DNA from: an uncultured Prevotella sp.
Lineage (GTDB): Bacteria; Bacteroidota; Bacteroidia; Bacteroidales; Bacteroidaceae
Length of the DNA stretch: 64,000 nt
NCBI GenBank assembly: GCA_900540375.1
Contig: UQFS01000012.1
Span: 1 to 64,000, forward strand
Direction: 5' to 3'
Shown: positions 15,840-23,906 of the stretch, in pieces
Layout: every line of letters starts with the position of its first letter
Position numbering within the stretch: position 1 is the first letter of the stretch
Program-made: the position numbers and the translations under genes
The notes under the pieces: model-generated
Database searches by the model: none
Told to the model about the DNA's origin: nothing
What the model saw: the letters and a program-made list of their open reading frames with translations, nothing else

Positions 15840-18110
15840 TTAAAGGTATAACGTCAGCTTTGCCGTGATATTGCGTCCCATGTTAAACAGTCCCATTCGG
15901 CCGTTGTCGGGGTTCACGCCTCCGATATACTTCAGTCGGCTGAGATGATCCTGATAGATGCGGTCGAAGAGGTTTGTTGCTGAGAGGGACAGTGTAGCCA
16001 GGCGTTTGCCGCTGTACTTGAAGTCTGTACCGGCAGCCAAACCAAAGAGCGTGTAGCTTGGCGTTGCCGTCTCTGTGCCACCGAGCATATAGTAGTGGTT
16101 TTGTCGCAGGTTGCACTCCATATTGGCAGCAACAAAGGTGTGGTCGAACGTCTTGCCGTCGCGGATGAGCGTATAGCGTAGTTCGCTGTTCCAGCGTGGA
16201 GCGGGCGTGAAGGGCAGATAGCGCGACTCACGGGGCTGATGGCGCTGTACGCTGTTGACATACGAGAAACTGTTTTGCCAATGCAGACGCTCCACAGGAT
16301 GGAAGTCGATCATTGCCTCGCCGCCGAGCAGACGCGCGTCGCCTTGGGTATACTGATAGAGAGGCACTCCCTCGCGCTGTTGGTCACCCTGCCGGGCAGT
16401 GAAGATATAGTTGTCGATGTAGTTGGCGAAAAGCGAGAGTTGTGCCGTCACCCAGCGTGAGGTAAAGTCCCACCCGGCATCTACCTGCCAGCTTTGTTCT
16501 GCCTTGAGCTGTCCGTTGCCGAGGACATACTGTTGTGTGCCCTCATGCACGCCATTGGCCGAGAGTTCGCTGATGCCCGGCGCACGGAAGCCTTTCGCCG
16601 CGTTGAGGCGCAGGTTCATGTTATCAGTGACATGACAGACCGCTCCGACAGAACCGGACAAGCTGGTGAAGTTGCGGGAAAGGCGGTTGAAATGGTCGTC
16701 CAGTGCAAAGGCGTGGAGATGACGGTGGTCGACGCGCAGACCGCCGGACCACGTCCAGGAGCCTTTCTGGTAGGAAGTGGTGACGAAGGTGCCAAAGTCG
16801 AAGAGCTGATAGCCCGGGATGAGATATTCCGAGCCCTTGTTCATGTTGCGCTGCCACATGCCGTTGGCACCGATGGTAGCCTTCCATCCACTCTGTTCCG
16901 GCAGGATGTAACGGATGTCGTAGTTCAGCGTATGGAGCATCATGTCCAGTCCCGGCTCGTCAGCACTCTCCTCGTATTCCTGTCTGCGGTTTTGCTGATA
17001 GCCGATGGTGGCGTTCAGCGTGCTGTTGCCGAGATAGTAAGCGTTGTCGCTCACCACTTTGTAATGGTGGATCTGCTGGAAGGGCAGCGTCTTGCTGTAG
17101 CTCTTGCTGTCGTTGGCGCGCTCGCCTTCCGCGATGCCCGGCGTCAGGTGATAGATGCTGGCAGAAAGATGGCTGTAGCCCCATCCACCGTTGTATCCGG
17201 TCATAGCCTCGGCGTCCTGCTCACGGAAGCGGGAGCCTACGACATATTTGTCAGCGCGGTTGTGGTAGTCATGCGCCCGCTTGTCGGTCCACCGACCGTT
17301 CCACACCCATCCGTTCTGATTGCCGCGGAAGTTGAGCGAGTAGTTGAAGAGTCCCGTGTTGCTTTGGTATTCCGTGGTAGCTTCTCCGTCGATGGTGTTG
17401 TGAGCCATGACAGGATCGCCATGGAAGATGATGATACCGGCGAGAGCATCTGAACCGTACATCAGCGAGGCGGGACCTTTGATAATCTCGGCCGAGGAGA
17501 CACCTTGTGCGTCCACCTCCACGCCGTGCTCGGCACCCCATTGGTTTCCTTCCTGGCGGATACCGTCGTTGACGACGACGAGACGGTTAAAGCCCAAGCC
17601 ACGGATCACGGGTTTGGAGATGCCACCGCCCGTGGTCACCTGCGACACGCCGGGCTGATGGCTGAGCGCGTCGATGATGTTGGTGGAGGGAGTCGTGCGC
17701 AGCATGTCGGCGTTGACGAGGGATATCGGCGTCGGGGAGTCCTTCATCAGCGACTTGCCCGTCAGTCCTGTGACGACGACCTCGCCGAGCATGGCGTTCT
17801 GCTCCTTCATGACGAAGTCGAGTTGTGCGGTTTTCTTCAGGTCGATCTTTCTCACTTGATTCTGATGACCCAGGTAGCTGGCCTGTACGCTGACCGTACG
17901 TTGTGGCAGTGCGGCGAAGACATAGTTGCCGTTTGCGTCGGTGACGGTACTCTCCTGAATTTCTGGTATGGATACGACGACGCCGACGAGTGGTTCTCCG
18001 TCTGTGGCATCGGTAATATGACCCTTGAGCGTCGTAGTGATCAGCGCAGGGTCTGCAGTCGCTGTCAGGCTCATGATCAAGCCTAACAACAAGAGATAGA
18101 ATGATTTCAT
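15840..18110 (-). CDS. TonB-dependent outer-membrane receptor, substrate unknown
   Basis: A 756-residue receptor. The signal peptide is at 1-20, followed by a carboxypeptidase-D-like regulatory domain at about 28-110 (GHITDATDGEPLVGVVVSIP and GNYVFAALPQRTVSVQ), a plug domain from about 112 (GEVVVTGLTGKSLMKDSPTP) and a 22-strand barrel ending in an aromatic-rich C-terminus. There is no SusD partner, so it is not a glycan-type SusC. The upstream gene encodes a Cys/His-rich small membrane protein, which hints at a metal, metal complex or haem as the cargo (inference only). The 238-base gap to that gene is filled with three GC-rich repeats. Confidence 0.85.
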   Translation of the reverse strand: MKSFYLLLLGLIMSLTATADPALITTTLKGHITDATDGEPLVGVVVSIPEIQESTVTDANGNYVFAALPQRTVSVQASYLGHQNQVRKIDLKKTAQLDFVMKEQNAMLGEVVVTGLTGKSLMKDSPTPISLVNADMLRTTPSTNIIDALSHQPGVSQVTTGGGISKPVIRGLGFNRLVVVNDGIRQEGNQWGAEHGVEVDAQGVSSAEIIKGPASLMYGSDALAGIIIFHGDPVMAHNTIDGEATTEYQSNTGLFNYSLNFRGNQNGWVWNGRWTDKRAHDYHNRADKYVVGSRFREQDAEAMTGYNGGWGYSHLSASIYHLTPGIAEGERANDSKSYSKTLPFQQIHHYKVVSDNAYYLGNSTLNATIGYQQNRRQEYEESADEPGLDMMLHTLNYDIRYILPEQSGWKATIGANGMWQRNMNKGSEYLIPGYQLFDFGTFVTTSYQKGSWTWSGGLRVDHRHLHAFALDDHFNRLSRNFTSLSGSVGAVCHVTDNMNLRLNAAKGFRAPGISELSANGVHEGTQQYVLGNGQLKAEQSWQVDAGWDFTSRWVTAQLSLFANYIDNYIFTARQGDQQREGVPLYQYTQGDARLLGGEAMIDFHPVERLHWQNSFSYVNSVQRHQPRESRYLPFTPAPRWNSELRYTLIRDGKTFDHTFVAANMECNLRQNHYYMLGGTETATPSYTLFGLAAGTDFKYSGKRLATLSLSATNLFDRIYQDHLSRLKYIGGVNPDNGRMGLFNMGRNITAKLTLYL

Positions 18111-18125
18111 AATTAAAATATGGAG

Positions 18126-18169
18126 CCCTTCCCTAACCCTCCCCGAGGGGAGGGAACGGCAATACCCAC
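18126..18169. repeat. REP-like repeat, family B, copy 2
   Basis: CCCTTCCCTAACCCTCCCCG, then AGGGGAGGGAACGGCAATACC, matches the copy at 15142-15187. It is placed directly before the start of the TonB receptor gene. Confidence 0.7.
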
Positions 18170-18257
18170 TAGGGAATGGCTTTGAAGACTTTTAATGGTT
18201 TTGATGGTTTGAATGTAGGGACGGCCTTTATGGTCGTCCTAACCCCCTTGAATGTAA

Positions 18258-18342
18258 TTACTCCCCTCTCCCCTTGGAGAGGGGTCGGGAGTGAGGCTCC
18301 TCCCCCCCTCTCCCCTTGGAGAGGTGTCGGGGGTGAGGCTGT
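18258..18342. repeat. Tandem pair of GC-rich REP-like repeats, copies 5 and 6
   Basis: Two units with the core CTCTCCCCTTGGAGAGG and a GGTGAGGCT-type end stand head to tail, separated by a few C residues. Both can form hairpins of about 8 base pairs. They lie between the Cys/His protein gene and the receptor gene. Confidence 0.8.
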
Positions 18343-18347
18343 AAGGC

Positions 18348-18698
18348 TTAGTACACAGGTGGGCCTCTTAATGTAGGAACGCCATGACGGGACGATGATA
18401 GGGTAGAGGATGGAGCCGTCGTGGCGGTGAGTATAATATAATAAGGTGTAGCGATTGCTAAAGTAGCAGTCGCCAGGAAGGGAAGCGATAGAAAATGACA
18501 GAGGACACAATCACCGGTATGATGCGCCATCGTGTTGAGGTGCGCGTCGTGGTGGATGTGGTGGAGACAGGCATAGCACACCTCCTCCTGACTCTGTCCC
18601 ACGGTGTCGTGACGGTGGAGCGAAGCTAGGAAAAGCATGGGGATGAATACTGCCATCAGTATCCATGCCGCAGTCTGTCTCTTGTAGCTATTCCTCAT
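18348..18698 (-). CDS. Small Cys/His-rich membrane protein, putative metal-binding
   Basis: I do not recognise the 116-residue protein with certainty. It has two hydrophobic segments (about 11-26 and 68-90) that flank a loop with two CxxC pairs, CYAC and CVLC, and a histidine cluster (HHIHHDAH and AHHTGDCVLCH). This arrangement suggests binding of zinc, copper or nickel at the membrane, as in small proteins near metal receptors. It is the first gene before the TonB receptor. A -7 element lies at 18765-18772. The last residues (about 97-116) are atypical and reach the GC-rich repeats, so the original end may have been changed. Confidence 0.6.
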   Translation of the reverse strand: MRNSYKRQTAAWILMAVFIPMLFLASLHRHDTVGQSQEEVCYACLHHIHHDAHLNTMAHHTGDCVLCHFLSLPFLATATLAIATPYYIILTATTAPSSTLSSSRHGVPTLRGPPVY

Positions 18699-18764
18699 TA
18701 ACGTCTGTCTGCTGCCTTCCTGTAAAAAAACTCTTTGTACTTGGCTGCGTTATATTTCTTTGTG

Positions 18765-18772
18765 CAAAGTTA
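18765..18772 (-). promoter_or_regulatory. Predicted -7 element for the Cys/His protein-receptor operon
   Basis: The minus strand reads TAACTTTG, 67 bases before the ATG at 18698, so a leader of about 60 bases is expected. Confidence 0.6.
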
Positions 18773-18923
18773 TGGATAATATTCCCAAGCGACGAAGATC
18801 TTGTCTTAAAAAAGATTTATTTGATATTAGAAGATTCTAAATTATTTAGAGAAAGGAAACAAATCATCATGCCGATTGCTTCAAAAAACTCAATCAAGAT
18901 GGTTATGACACAAAACATAAAAA

Positions 18924-18966
18924 CTTTCCCGGCCTCTCCCAATGAAGGGAAAGTCCGGGAAGGGGC
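18924..18966. repeat. Palindrome related to the REP-like family
   Basis: CTTTCCCGG at 18924-18932 pairs with CCGGGAA at 18955-18961, with an inner CTCTCCC/GGGA region. It lies between the minus-strand FMN-binding gene and the Cys/His gene promoter, so it probably ends the FMN-binding transcript. Confidence 0.55.
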
Positions 18967-18995
18967 TTGAAAGTAAAAAGAGGATTGCTGTTCCT

Positions 18996-19397
18996 TTATT
19001 TATGAGCCTTATAATATTTCACGGCAGCCTCGACGTTGGCCTTCACGGCTTTGGAGGAATAGGTGGCCCCCGTCACACCGTCGACAGCGCTGACAGCAGA
19101 TGTCTTCTTGCCCGCATACTTGGGCAGCATACCCGACTTCACCTTAGCGAAGATCTTCGGAGTCTCCTTGTTGGGCAGCGCTACTACCTTTACCACCTTA
19201 TTCTTCTTGATATACACCTCCAGTGGTGTGGCACCGAGATAGCCGCGTACATTCGAGGCAAGCGTTGTGGTGTTGACCACATAGGTACCATCTTTCAGTT
19301 TGGTCATCACGTCATCACCCTTGCCGGCAGCCAGTGCGGCACCGCTGACCAGTGTGGCGGCAGCCACTGCGGCAATCATCATCTTGGTCTTCATCAT
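18996..19397 (-). CDS. Secreted FMN-binding domain protein
   Basis: A 133-residue exported protein. The signal peptide is MMKTKMMIAAVAAATLVSGA followed by ALAAG. Residues 36-130 form an FMN-binding domain, and DGVTGATYSS (T109-S115 region, Thr112) matches the [ST]-G-A-T-[ST] flavinylation motif of RnfG and NqrC, in which FMN is joined to the Thr by a phosphoester bond. It may serve periplasmic electron transfer. The frame can be opened to 19436, but the ATG at 19397 or 19394 begins the signal peptide. The enzyme that attaches the flavin (ApbE) is not in the window. There is no partner electron carrier adjacent. Confidence 0.82.
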   Translation of the reverse strand: MMKTKMMIAAVAAATLVSGAALAAGKGDDVMTKLKDGTYVVNTTTLASNVRGYLGATPLEVYIKKNKVVKVVALPNKETPKIFAKVKSGMLPKYAGKKTSAVSAVDGVTGATYSSKAVKANVEAAVKYYKAHK

Positions 19398-19433
19398 GGT
19401 CTTTCTTTTATTTGATATTGTTTTTGTCGGCAG

Positions 19434-19441
19434 CAAAATTA
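19434..19441 (-). promoter_or_regulatory. Predicted -7 element for the FMN-binding gene
   Basis: The minus strand reads TAATTTTG (TAnnTTTG), about 37 bases before the signal-peptide ATG. Confidence 0.5.
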
Positions 19442-19782
19442 CATAAATAGCGACAAACCAGACGCCCTGCCCAACGTTTTTTAAGTTAAAGAAAAACAGA
19501 GGCAGATGTTTATCGGGTCGTTTCCGAAACTAACTATAACTTAATCACACTACGTATCTGCCAAGATGCCCACACGATTTTTTTATCACGAATTTGAGAA
19601 TTAGAGAATTCATTGCGCACCATTGGGAATTGATGAGATTTGTGAAAAGGATAAGTTGCAAGGCTGCTTATATTGTGATCATGAGAAGCTCTCACAGATT
19701 TCAGGCATTTGCTATACATATCTCAATTTGATGTCAAGAATTAAAAAACGTTGCGCTTCTACGATGTTTAAGCGCTTTTTTG
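19442..19782. other. Intergenic region of about 340 bases, no gene seen
   Basis: An AT-rich stretch between divergent genes. No convincing ORF, tRNA or repeat was recognised. The right end carries the promoter of the metallochaperone gene. Confidence 0.3.
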
Positions 19783-19790
19783 TATCTTTG
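19783..19790 (+). promoter_or_regulatory. Predicted -7 element for the CobW-type gene
   Basis: TATCTTTG matches the consensus and precedes the ATG at 19834 by about 43 bases. Confidence 0.6.
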
Positions 19791-19833
19791 CCCAACAAAA
19801 CAAGTTTGTAGGAAATTTAGTACAATAATAGAA

Positions 19834-20985
19834 ATGGACAAAGAGATAAAGACAACTCCTGTTCTGCTGCTTACGGGCTACTTAGGAAGCGGCAAGACCA
19901 CACTCCTGAACCGCATCTTGAAAAACGAGAAAGGCATCCGCTTCGCCGTCATCGTCAACGACATCGGCGAGGTGAACATCGACGCCAGCCTCATCCAGCA
20001 AGGTGGCGTGGTTGGACAGGGCGACGACAGCCTCGTGGCACTGCAAAACGGCTGTATCTGCTGCACGCTGAAGATGGATCTCGTCAAACAGCTCAACGAC
20101 ATCATCAACACCAAACGTTTCGACTATATCGTCATTGAGGCCAGCGGCATCTGCGAGCCCGCACCGATTGCCCAGACCGTCAGCACCTATCCTCAGCTCG
20201 TCGCTCCCGCAGCGATGAAGAACGGTGCCGCGCGCCTTGACGCCATCGTCACCGTTGTCGACGCTCTGCGCATGAGAGACGAGTTCGGCCTCGGCGACCA
20301 TCTGCAGCAGGAGCATGGCGAGGAGGATCTCGCCAGTCTCGTGATCCAGCAGATCGAGTTTTGCAACATTATCCTGCTCAACAAGGCATCGGAGATCTCG
20401 CCCGACGACCTCGCCCATCTCACGGCAGTCATCAAGGAGATACAGCCTCAGGCGCTCATCATACCCTGCGACTACGGCGGCATCGATCTCGACAAGATCC
20501 TTAACACCCATCTCTTCGACTTCGACAAGGTCGCCACGTCGGCACGATGGATTGAGGCCATGGAGGACGACGATGACGAGAGCCTGGAGAACAAGGAAAG
20601 CGGCGAGGCATTGGAATATGGCATTCAGACCTTCGTCTACCGTCGCCGTCTGCCCTTTAACCTTGGCAGCTTCGACGAGTTTGTCTCCGCGAAGTGGCCC
20701 AAGGGCGTCGTCAGAGCCAAAGGCATCTGCTGGTTCCGTGATGAGCCGGAGACTTGCTACCTCTTTGAGCAAAGCGGAAAGCAGTTCAACATCACCAATG
20801 CCGGCCAGTGGTACGCCACTATGCCTGAAGACCAACTGAAAGACTTTATGGAGCAGAACCCCGGCGTGAAGAAGGACTGGGACGAGAAGTTCGGTGACCG
20901 TATGGAGAAAATCGTCTTCATCGGGCAGAACCTCGACCGCAAGGCCATTGAGGCTGAGCTCGACATGTGTTTGGAAAGAGCCTGA
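19834..20985 (+). CDS. CobW/COG0523-family GTP-dependent metallochaperone
   Basis: A 383-residue GTPase. Walker A is GYLGSGKT at 15-22. The metal-binding CxCC motif is CICC at 74-77, and the GNNV-type switch is VNDIGEVNID. A C-terminal CobW_C domain starts near residue 265 (IQTFVYRRRLPFNLGSFDEF). The family hands zinc, cobalt or other metals to target enzymes, sometimes under zinc limitation. The ATG at 19834 is chosen because it gives the normal N-terminus before the P loop. It is followed 55 bases later by the nuclease lipoprotein gene. I see no Zur-type box that I can define, so the metal is open. Confidence 0.88.
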   Translation: MDKEIKTTPVLLLTGYLGSGKTTLLNRILKNEKGIRFAVIVNDIGEVNIDASLIQQGGVVGQGDDSLVALQNGCICCTLKMDLVKQLNDIINTKRFDYIVIEASGICEPAPIAQTVSTYPQLVAPAAMKNGAARLDAIVTVVDALRMRDEFGLGDHLQQEHGEEDLASLVIQQIEFCNIILLNKASEISPDDLAHLTAVIKEIQPQALIIPCDYGGIDLDKILNTHLFDFDKVATSARWIEAMEDDDDESLENKESGEALEYGIQTFVYRRRLPFNLGSFDEFVSAKWPKGVVRAKGICWFRDEPETCYLFEQSGKQFNITNAGQWYATMPEDQLKDFMEQNPGVKKDWDEKFGDRMEKIVFIGQNLDRKAIEAELDMCLERA

Positions 20986-21040
20986 ACATTGGCTCAACTT
21001 CTATCCTCTTCTCAACGAAGACGAAAAAGAAACAAACATC

Positions 21041-21961
21041 ATGAACAGAAGCAAACAATATATCGCGACCCTCGCCGTGGCGCTGACACTGCTCTCCTGC
21101 AGCCTCTCGCCACGACAGCAGCGCCCCCTTGCCAAAGACAGCGGTCAGACAGAAGTTGCCGGGGACAACAGTAAGACCGGCGACAACAAGGGTGATAACA
21201 ATGACGACAGCCATCTTGCCGACGAGGGCTCGTCACCGGGCGACGCGTCCTACACCGTACCCGACTCGCTCCTGCCCCTCACCAAGAAGGGCGTGCCGGA
21301 ACAGCTGCTCAGGCGGAAAGTCTACGTCTGTTCGTTCAACAGCACCACACTCATGCCCAATTGGGTAGCGTGGAAAATCACCGCCGCACATTCCGACGGC
21401 AACGTGCAGCGCAAAGGCGTGAAGTTTCATCCCGACGATGATGTGCCGGAGGCTTACCGCGTGACGACCTACGACTACATCCAGTCGGGCTATGACCGAG
21501 GCCATATGTGCCCCGCTGCCGACAACCGTTGGGACCAGCAGGCCATGGACGAGTGCTTCCTGATGACGAATATGTGTCCGCAGGACCACGGCCTCAACGC
21601 CGGAGACTGGAACGAGATGGAGATGCAGTGCCGCCGCTGGGCCAAGGAGTATGGCGAGATATATGTCGTCTCCGGCCCTATCCTCTTCCGCAGCAGACAC
21701 GCCACCATTGGGCAGGAGCATCACGTCACCGTGCCGGAAGCATTCTTCAAGGTGGTGCTCTGTCTGAAAGGGACACCCAAGGCCATTGGCTTTATCTATC
21801 GCAACACCGATGGCAACCGACCCAAAGGCGACTATATCAACAGCATCGACGAGGTGGAGCGTATCACCGGCTATGATTTCTTCCACGGACTGAACAAAAA
21901 GATGCAGGACAAGGTGGAGAAAGAAGCCGACCTGAGACTGTGGCAGGCTGTTACGCTATAG
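21041..21961 (+). CDS. DNA/RNA non-specific endonuclease, lipoprotein
   Basis: A 306-residue NucA/EndoG-like betabeta-alpha-metal nuclease. The lipobox ends at Cys20 (LTLLSC), which places it in an outer or inner membrane facing the periplasm or surface. Residues 22-75 are an acidic, low-complexity linker. The catalytic motif DRGH is at 152-155, with the general base H155, followed by MTNMCPQ with the metal-binding Asn in the downstream helix. It probably degrades extracellular DNA or RNA to recover nucleotides, and the PafA-like phosphatase that follows could release phosphate from the products (inference). The ATG at 21041 begins the signal peptide. Confidence 0.88.
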   Translation: MNRSKQYIATLAVALTLLSCSLSPRQQRPLAKDSGQTEVAGDNSKTGDNKGDNNDDSHLADEGSSPGDASYTVPDSLLPLTKKGVPEQLLRRKVYVCSFNSTTLMPNWVAWKITAAHSDGNVQRKGVKFHPDDDVPEAYRVTTYDYIQSGYDRGHMCPAADNRWDQQAMDECFLMTNMCPQDHGLNAGDWNEMEMQCRRWAKEYGEIYVVSGPILFRSRHATIGQEHHVTVPEAFFKVVLCLKGTPKAIGFIYRNTDGNRPKGDYINSIDEVERITGYDFFHGLNKKMQDKVEKEADLRLWQAVTL

Positions 21962-21991
21962 CTCCCATCGCTTTCTATAGATGCTATGGAC

Positions 21992-22041
21992 TCTATGATC
22001 TCTATCCATTCTATGATCTCTATCCATTCTATGATCTCTAT
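21992..22041 (+). repeat. Tandem 18-base repeat
   Basis: Units of TCTATGATCTCTATCCAT at 21992-22009 and 22010-22027, then a partial third at 22028-22041. Upstream and downstream CTCTAT words extend the pattern. It lies in the leader between the nuclease stop and the phosphatase start. It can be read as SMISIH repeats if an upstream ATG were used. Confidence 0.85.
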
Positions 22042-22063
22042 AAAACTCTATAATACGTTAAAG

Positions 22064-23551
22064 ATGAAAAAGATTTTCACGCTCTTGGCTGCCATTCTGT
22101 TGGCAGCGCCCATGCTGGCCGACAGCAACGTCCAGCGGCCAAAACTTGTTATCGGTCTGATGGTAGACCAGATGCGCTGGGACTACCTTTATTACTATTA
22201 CCCTCAGTTTGAGTCTGACGGCCTGCGCCGCCTTGTCGACGAGGGCTACAGCTACGAGAACACGCTGATCAACTATGTGCCGACGGTCACAGCCATAGGC
22301 CATTCCAGCGTCTACACCGGTTCAGTGCCCGCGCTGACCGGCATCGCCGGCAACAACTTTGTCAAGGACGGCAAGAATGTCTATTGCTGCGACGATGACA
22401 ACGTCAGTTCCGTGGGCTCCAACTCTAAGGAGGGAAAAATGTCGCCACGCAATCTTCTGGCCTCAGGCATCGGTGACCAGCTGCGCATCGCCACTGACTT
22501 CAAAGGCAAGGTCATCGGCATCGCGCTCAAAGACCGCGCCGCTATTTTGCCTGCCGGACATGCTGCCAACGCTGCCTACTGGTGGGATCAAAGTGCTGGG
22601 CACTTTATCTCCTCGACCTATTATATGAAGGAACTTCCACAATGGGTGAAGGATATCAACAAAAAGATTCAGACCAAGCCGGGCACCAATGTCAAGACCT
22701 CTGTGCCTGGAGTGACAAAGACCTTCCAGATGGCCGAAGCCGCCATCGACGGTGAGCAACTTGGAGAGGACAGCATCACCGACTTGCTGGCCATGAGCGT
22801 GTCGTCGACGGATGCCATCGGACACCAGTATGGCACACGCGGACAGGAGAACCACGACGTGTACATGGAACTCGACCGCCAGGTGGGACTGTTCCTGAAG
22901 TTCCTCGACGAGAAGGTGGGACGCAGCAACTACCTGCTCTTCCTCACTGCCGACCATGGCGCTGCCCATAATCCCAACTTCCTCAAGGCTCACAAAATAC
23001 CGTCGGGTGGTCTCAACACCTGGGGCAAGGACTCTTGGCTCAACAGTCGGCTGCCCCAACTTGAGAAGGAAACTGGCATCAGCCCGCTGGTGACAAACGT
23101 CGATGCCGGCCGCGTCTATCTCAACCGAGAGGCCATCGCCAAGAGCGGAAAGAAACTCTGCGACGTGAAGCGGCAGATGATCGAGACGTTGGAGCAGGAC
23201 TCAAACATCCTCTATGTCGTGGACTACGACAAGGCGCTCACCACGTCCCTGCCCTCCCGCCTGCGCGATATGATCGTCAACGGATATAACAAGAAGCGCA
23301 GCGGCGATCTCTTCTACGTGCCACGACCCGACTGGGAGGATGTCAGCAACGCTGCCGACTACCGCGGCACAAGCCACGGACTGTGGAACCCCACCGACGC
23401 CCACATCCCCTTCGTGCTCTATGGCTGGCACATACCTCACGGACAGACTGCCGAGCCGACCCATATTGTCGACATCGCACCGACGATCTGTGAGCTGCTG
23501 CACATACAGATGCCCAATGAATGTATCGGCGATGCCAAGTTGCCGAAATAA
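22064..23551 (+). CDS. PafA-like alkaline phosphatase-family protein
   Basis: A 495-residue exported phosphatase (signal peptide MKKIFTLLAAILLAAPMLAD). It belongs to the alkaline phosphatase superfamily, type I phosphodiesterase/PafA branch. The nucleophile Thr lies in PTVTAIGH (73-80). Metal ligands are in VDQMRWD (about D35), in STDAIGHQYG and in ADHGAAHN. In Bacteroidetes PafA hydrolyses phosphate monoesters independently of phosphate level (established for PafA). I use the ATG at 22064; the frame also opens at 21986, but this would translate the tandem repeat. It follows the nuclease by 102 bases and may share its transcript. Confidence 0.85.
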   Translation: MKKIFTLLAAILLAAPMLADSNVQRPKLVIGLMVDQMRWDYLYYYYPQFESDGLRRLVDEGYSYENTLINYVPTVTAIGHSSVYTGSVPALTGIAGNNFVKDGKNVYCCDDDNVSSVGSNSKEGKMSPRNLLASGIGDQLRIATDFKGKVIGIALKDRAAILPAGHAANAAYWWDQSAGHFISSTYYMKELPQWVKDINKKIQTKPGTNVKTSVPGVTKTFQMAEAAIDGEQLGEDSITDLLAMSVSSTDAIGHQYGTRGQENHDVYMELDRQVGLFLKFLDEKVGRSNYLLFLTADHGAAHNPNFLKAHKIPSGGLNTWGKDSWLNSRLPQLEKETGISPLVTNVDAGRVYLNREAIAKSGKKLCDVKRQMIETLEQDSNILYVVDYDKALTTSLPSRLRDMIVNGYNKKRSGDLFYVPRPDWEDVSNAADYRGTSHGLWNPTDAHIPFVLYGWHIPHGQTAEPTHIVDIAPTICELLHIQMPNECIGDAKLPK

Positions 23552-23671
23552 GATTGAGGTGATGATTGAGAAACAGCATGAGATGGATCTGTGAGAACTC
23601 GGGCTCTGCTACTTGCCGTATTTTTTTTGGAATTAATATCTGATAGCAACCCGATAATACTATTTTTTTTG

Positions 23672-23679
23672 TAACTTTG
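23672..23679 (+). promoter_or_regulatory. Predicted -7 element for the B12 operon
   Basis: TAACTTTG lies 10 bases upstream of the riboswitch 5' end, an ideal place for transcription start near 23686. Confidence 0.65.
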
Positions 23680-23687
23680 CATCGCAA

Positions 23688-23850
23688 TAGGTTCATGCGC
23701 TGAGCATGATGAAAAGGGAACCGGGTGGGAATCCCGGACAGTCCCGCTGCTGTGTGCAGTCCTTTGAGGAGCGAACATGCGTGTCACTGACAATTTGTTG
23801 GGAAGACCGTTCGCCATCCGACTGCGAGCCAGAAGACCTGCCATTGCACC
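23688..23850 (+). promoter_or_regulatory. Cobalamin (AdoCbl-type) riboswitch
   Basis: The leader shows the conserved cobalamin-aptamer blocks in the right order: GGTTCATG near the 5' end, AAAAGGGAAC with CGGGTGGGAATCCCGGACAG, the core CCCGCTGCTGT, a later TGTCACTG, and the B12 box AGCCAGAAGACCTGCC at 23827-23842. The class is well known to turn down B12 uptake genes when the vitamin is plentiful. It precedes the btuB start at 23907, so the whole btuB-btuG-btuH-like operon should be repressed by B12. The expression platform is probably in 23843-23906, but I cannot define the sequestered ribosome site with certainty. Confidence 0.93.
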
Positions 23851-23906
23851 CAAGGAGCATAGTCCGCGTGGATTCGGCTATTCTCTGACATGATATAATC
23901 AAAGCG

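Noticed and set aside
15840..18110. SusC-type glycan receptor for the xylan locus
   Set aside because: There is no SusD partner, it is not next to the glycoside hydrolase genes in orientation, and its length is that of a small-ligand receptor.
21992..22041. Start of the phosphatase at 21986 that would translate the tandem repeat
   Set aside because: The ATG at 22064 begins a normal signal peptide, while the upstream extension has no place in the family.
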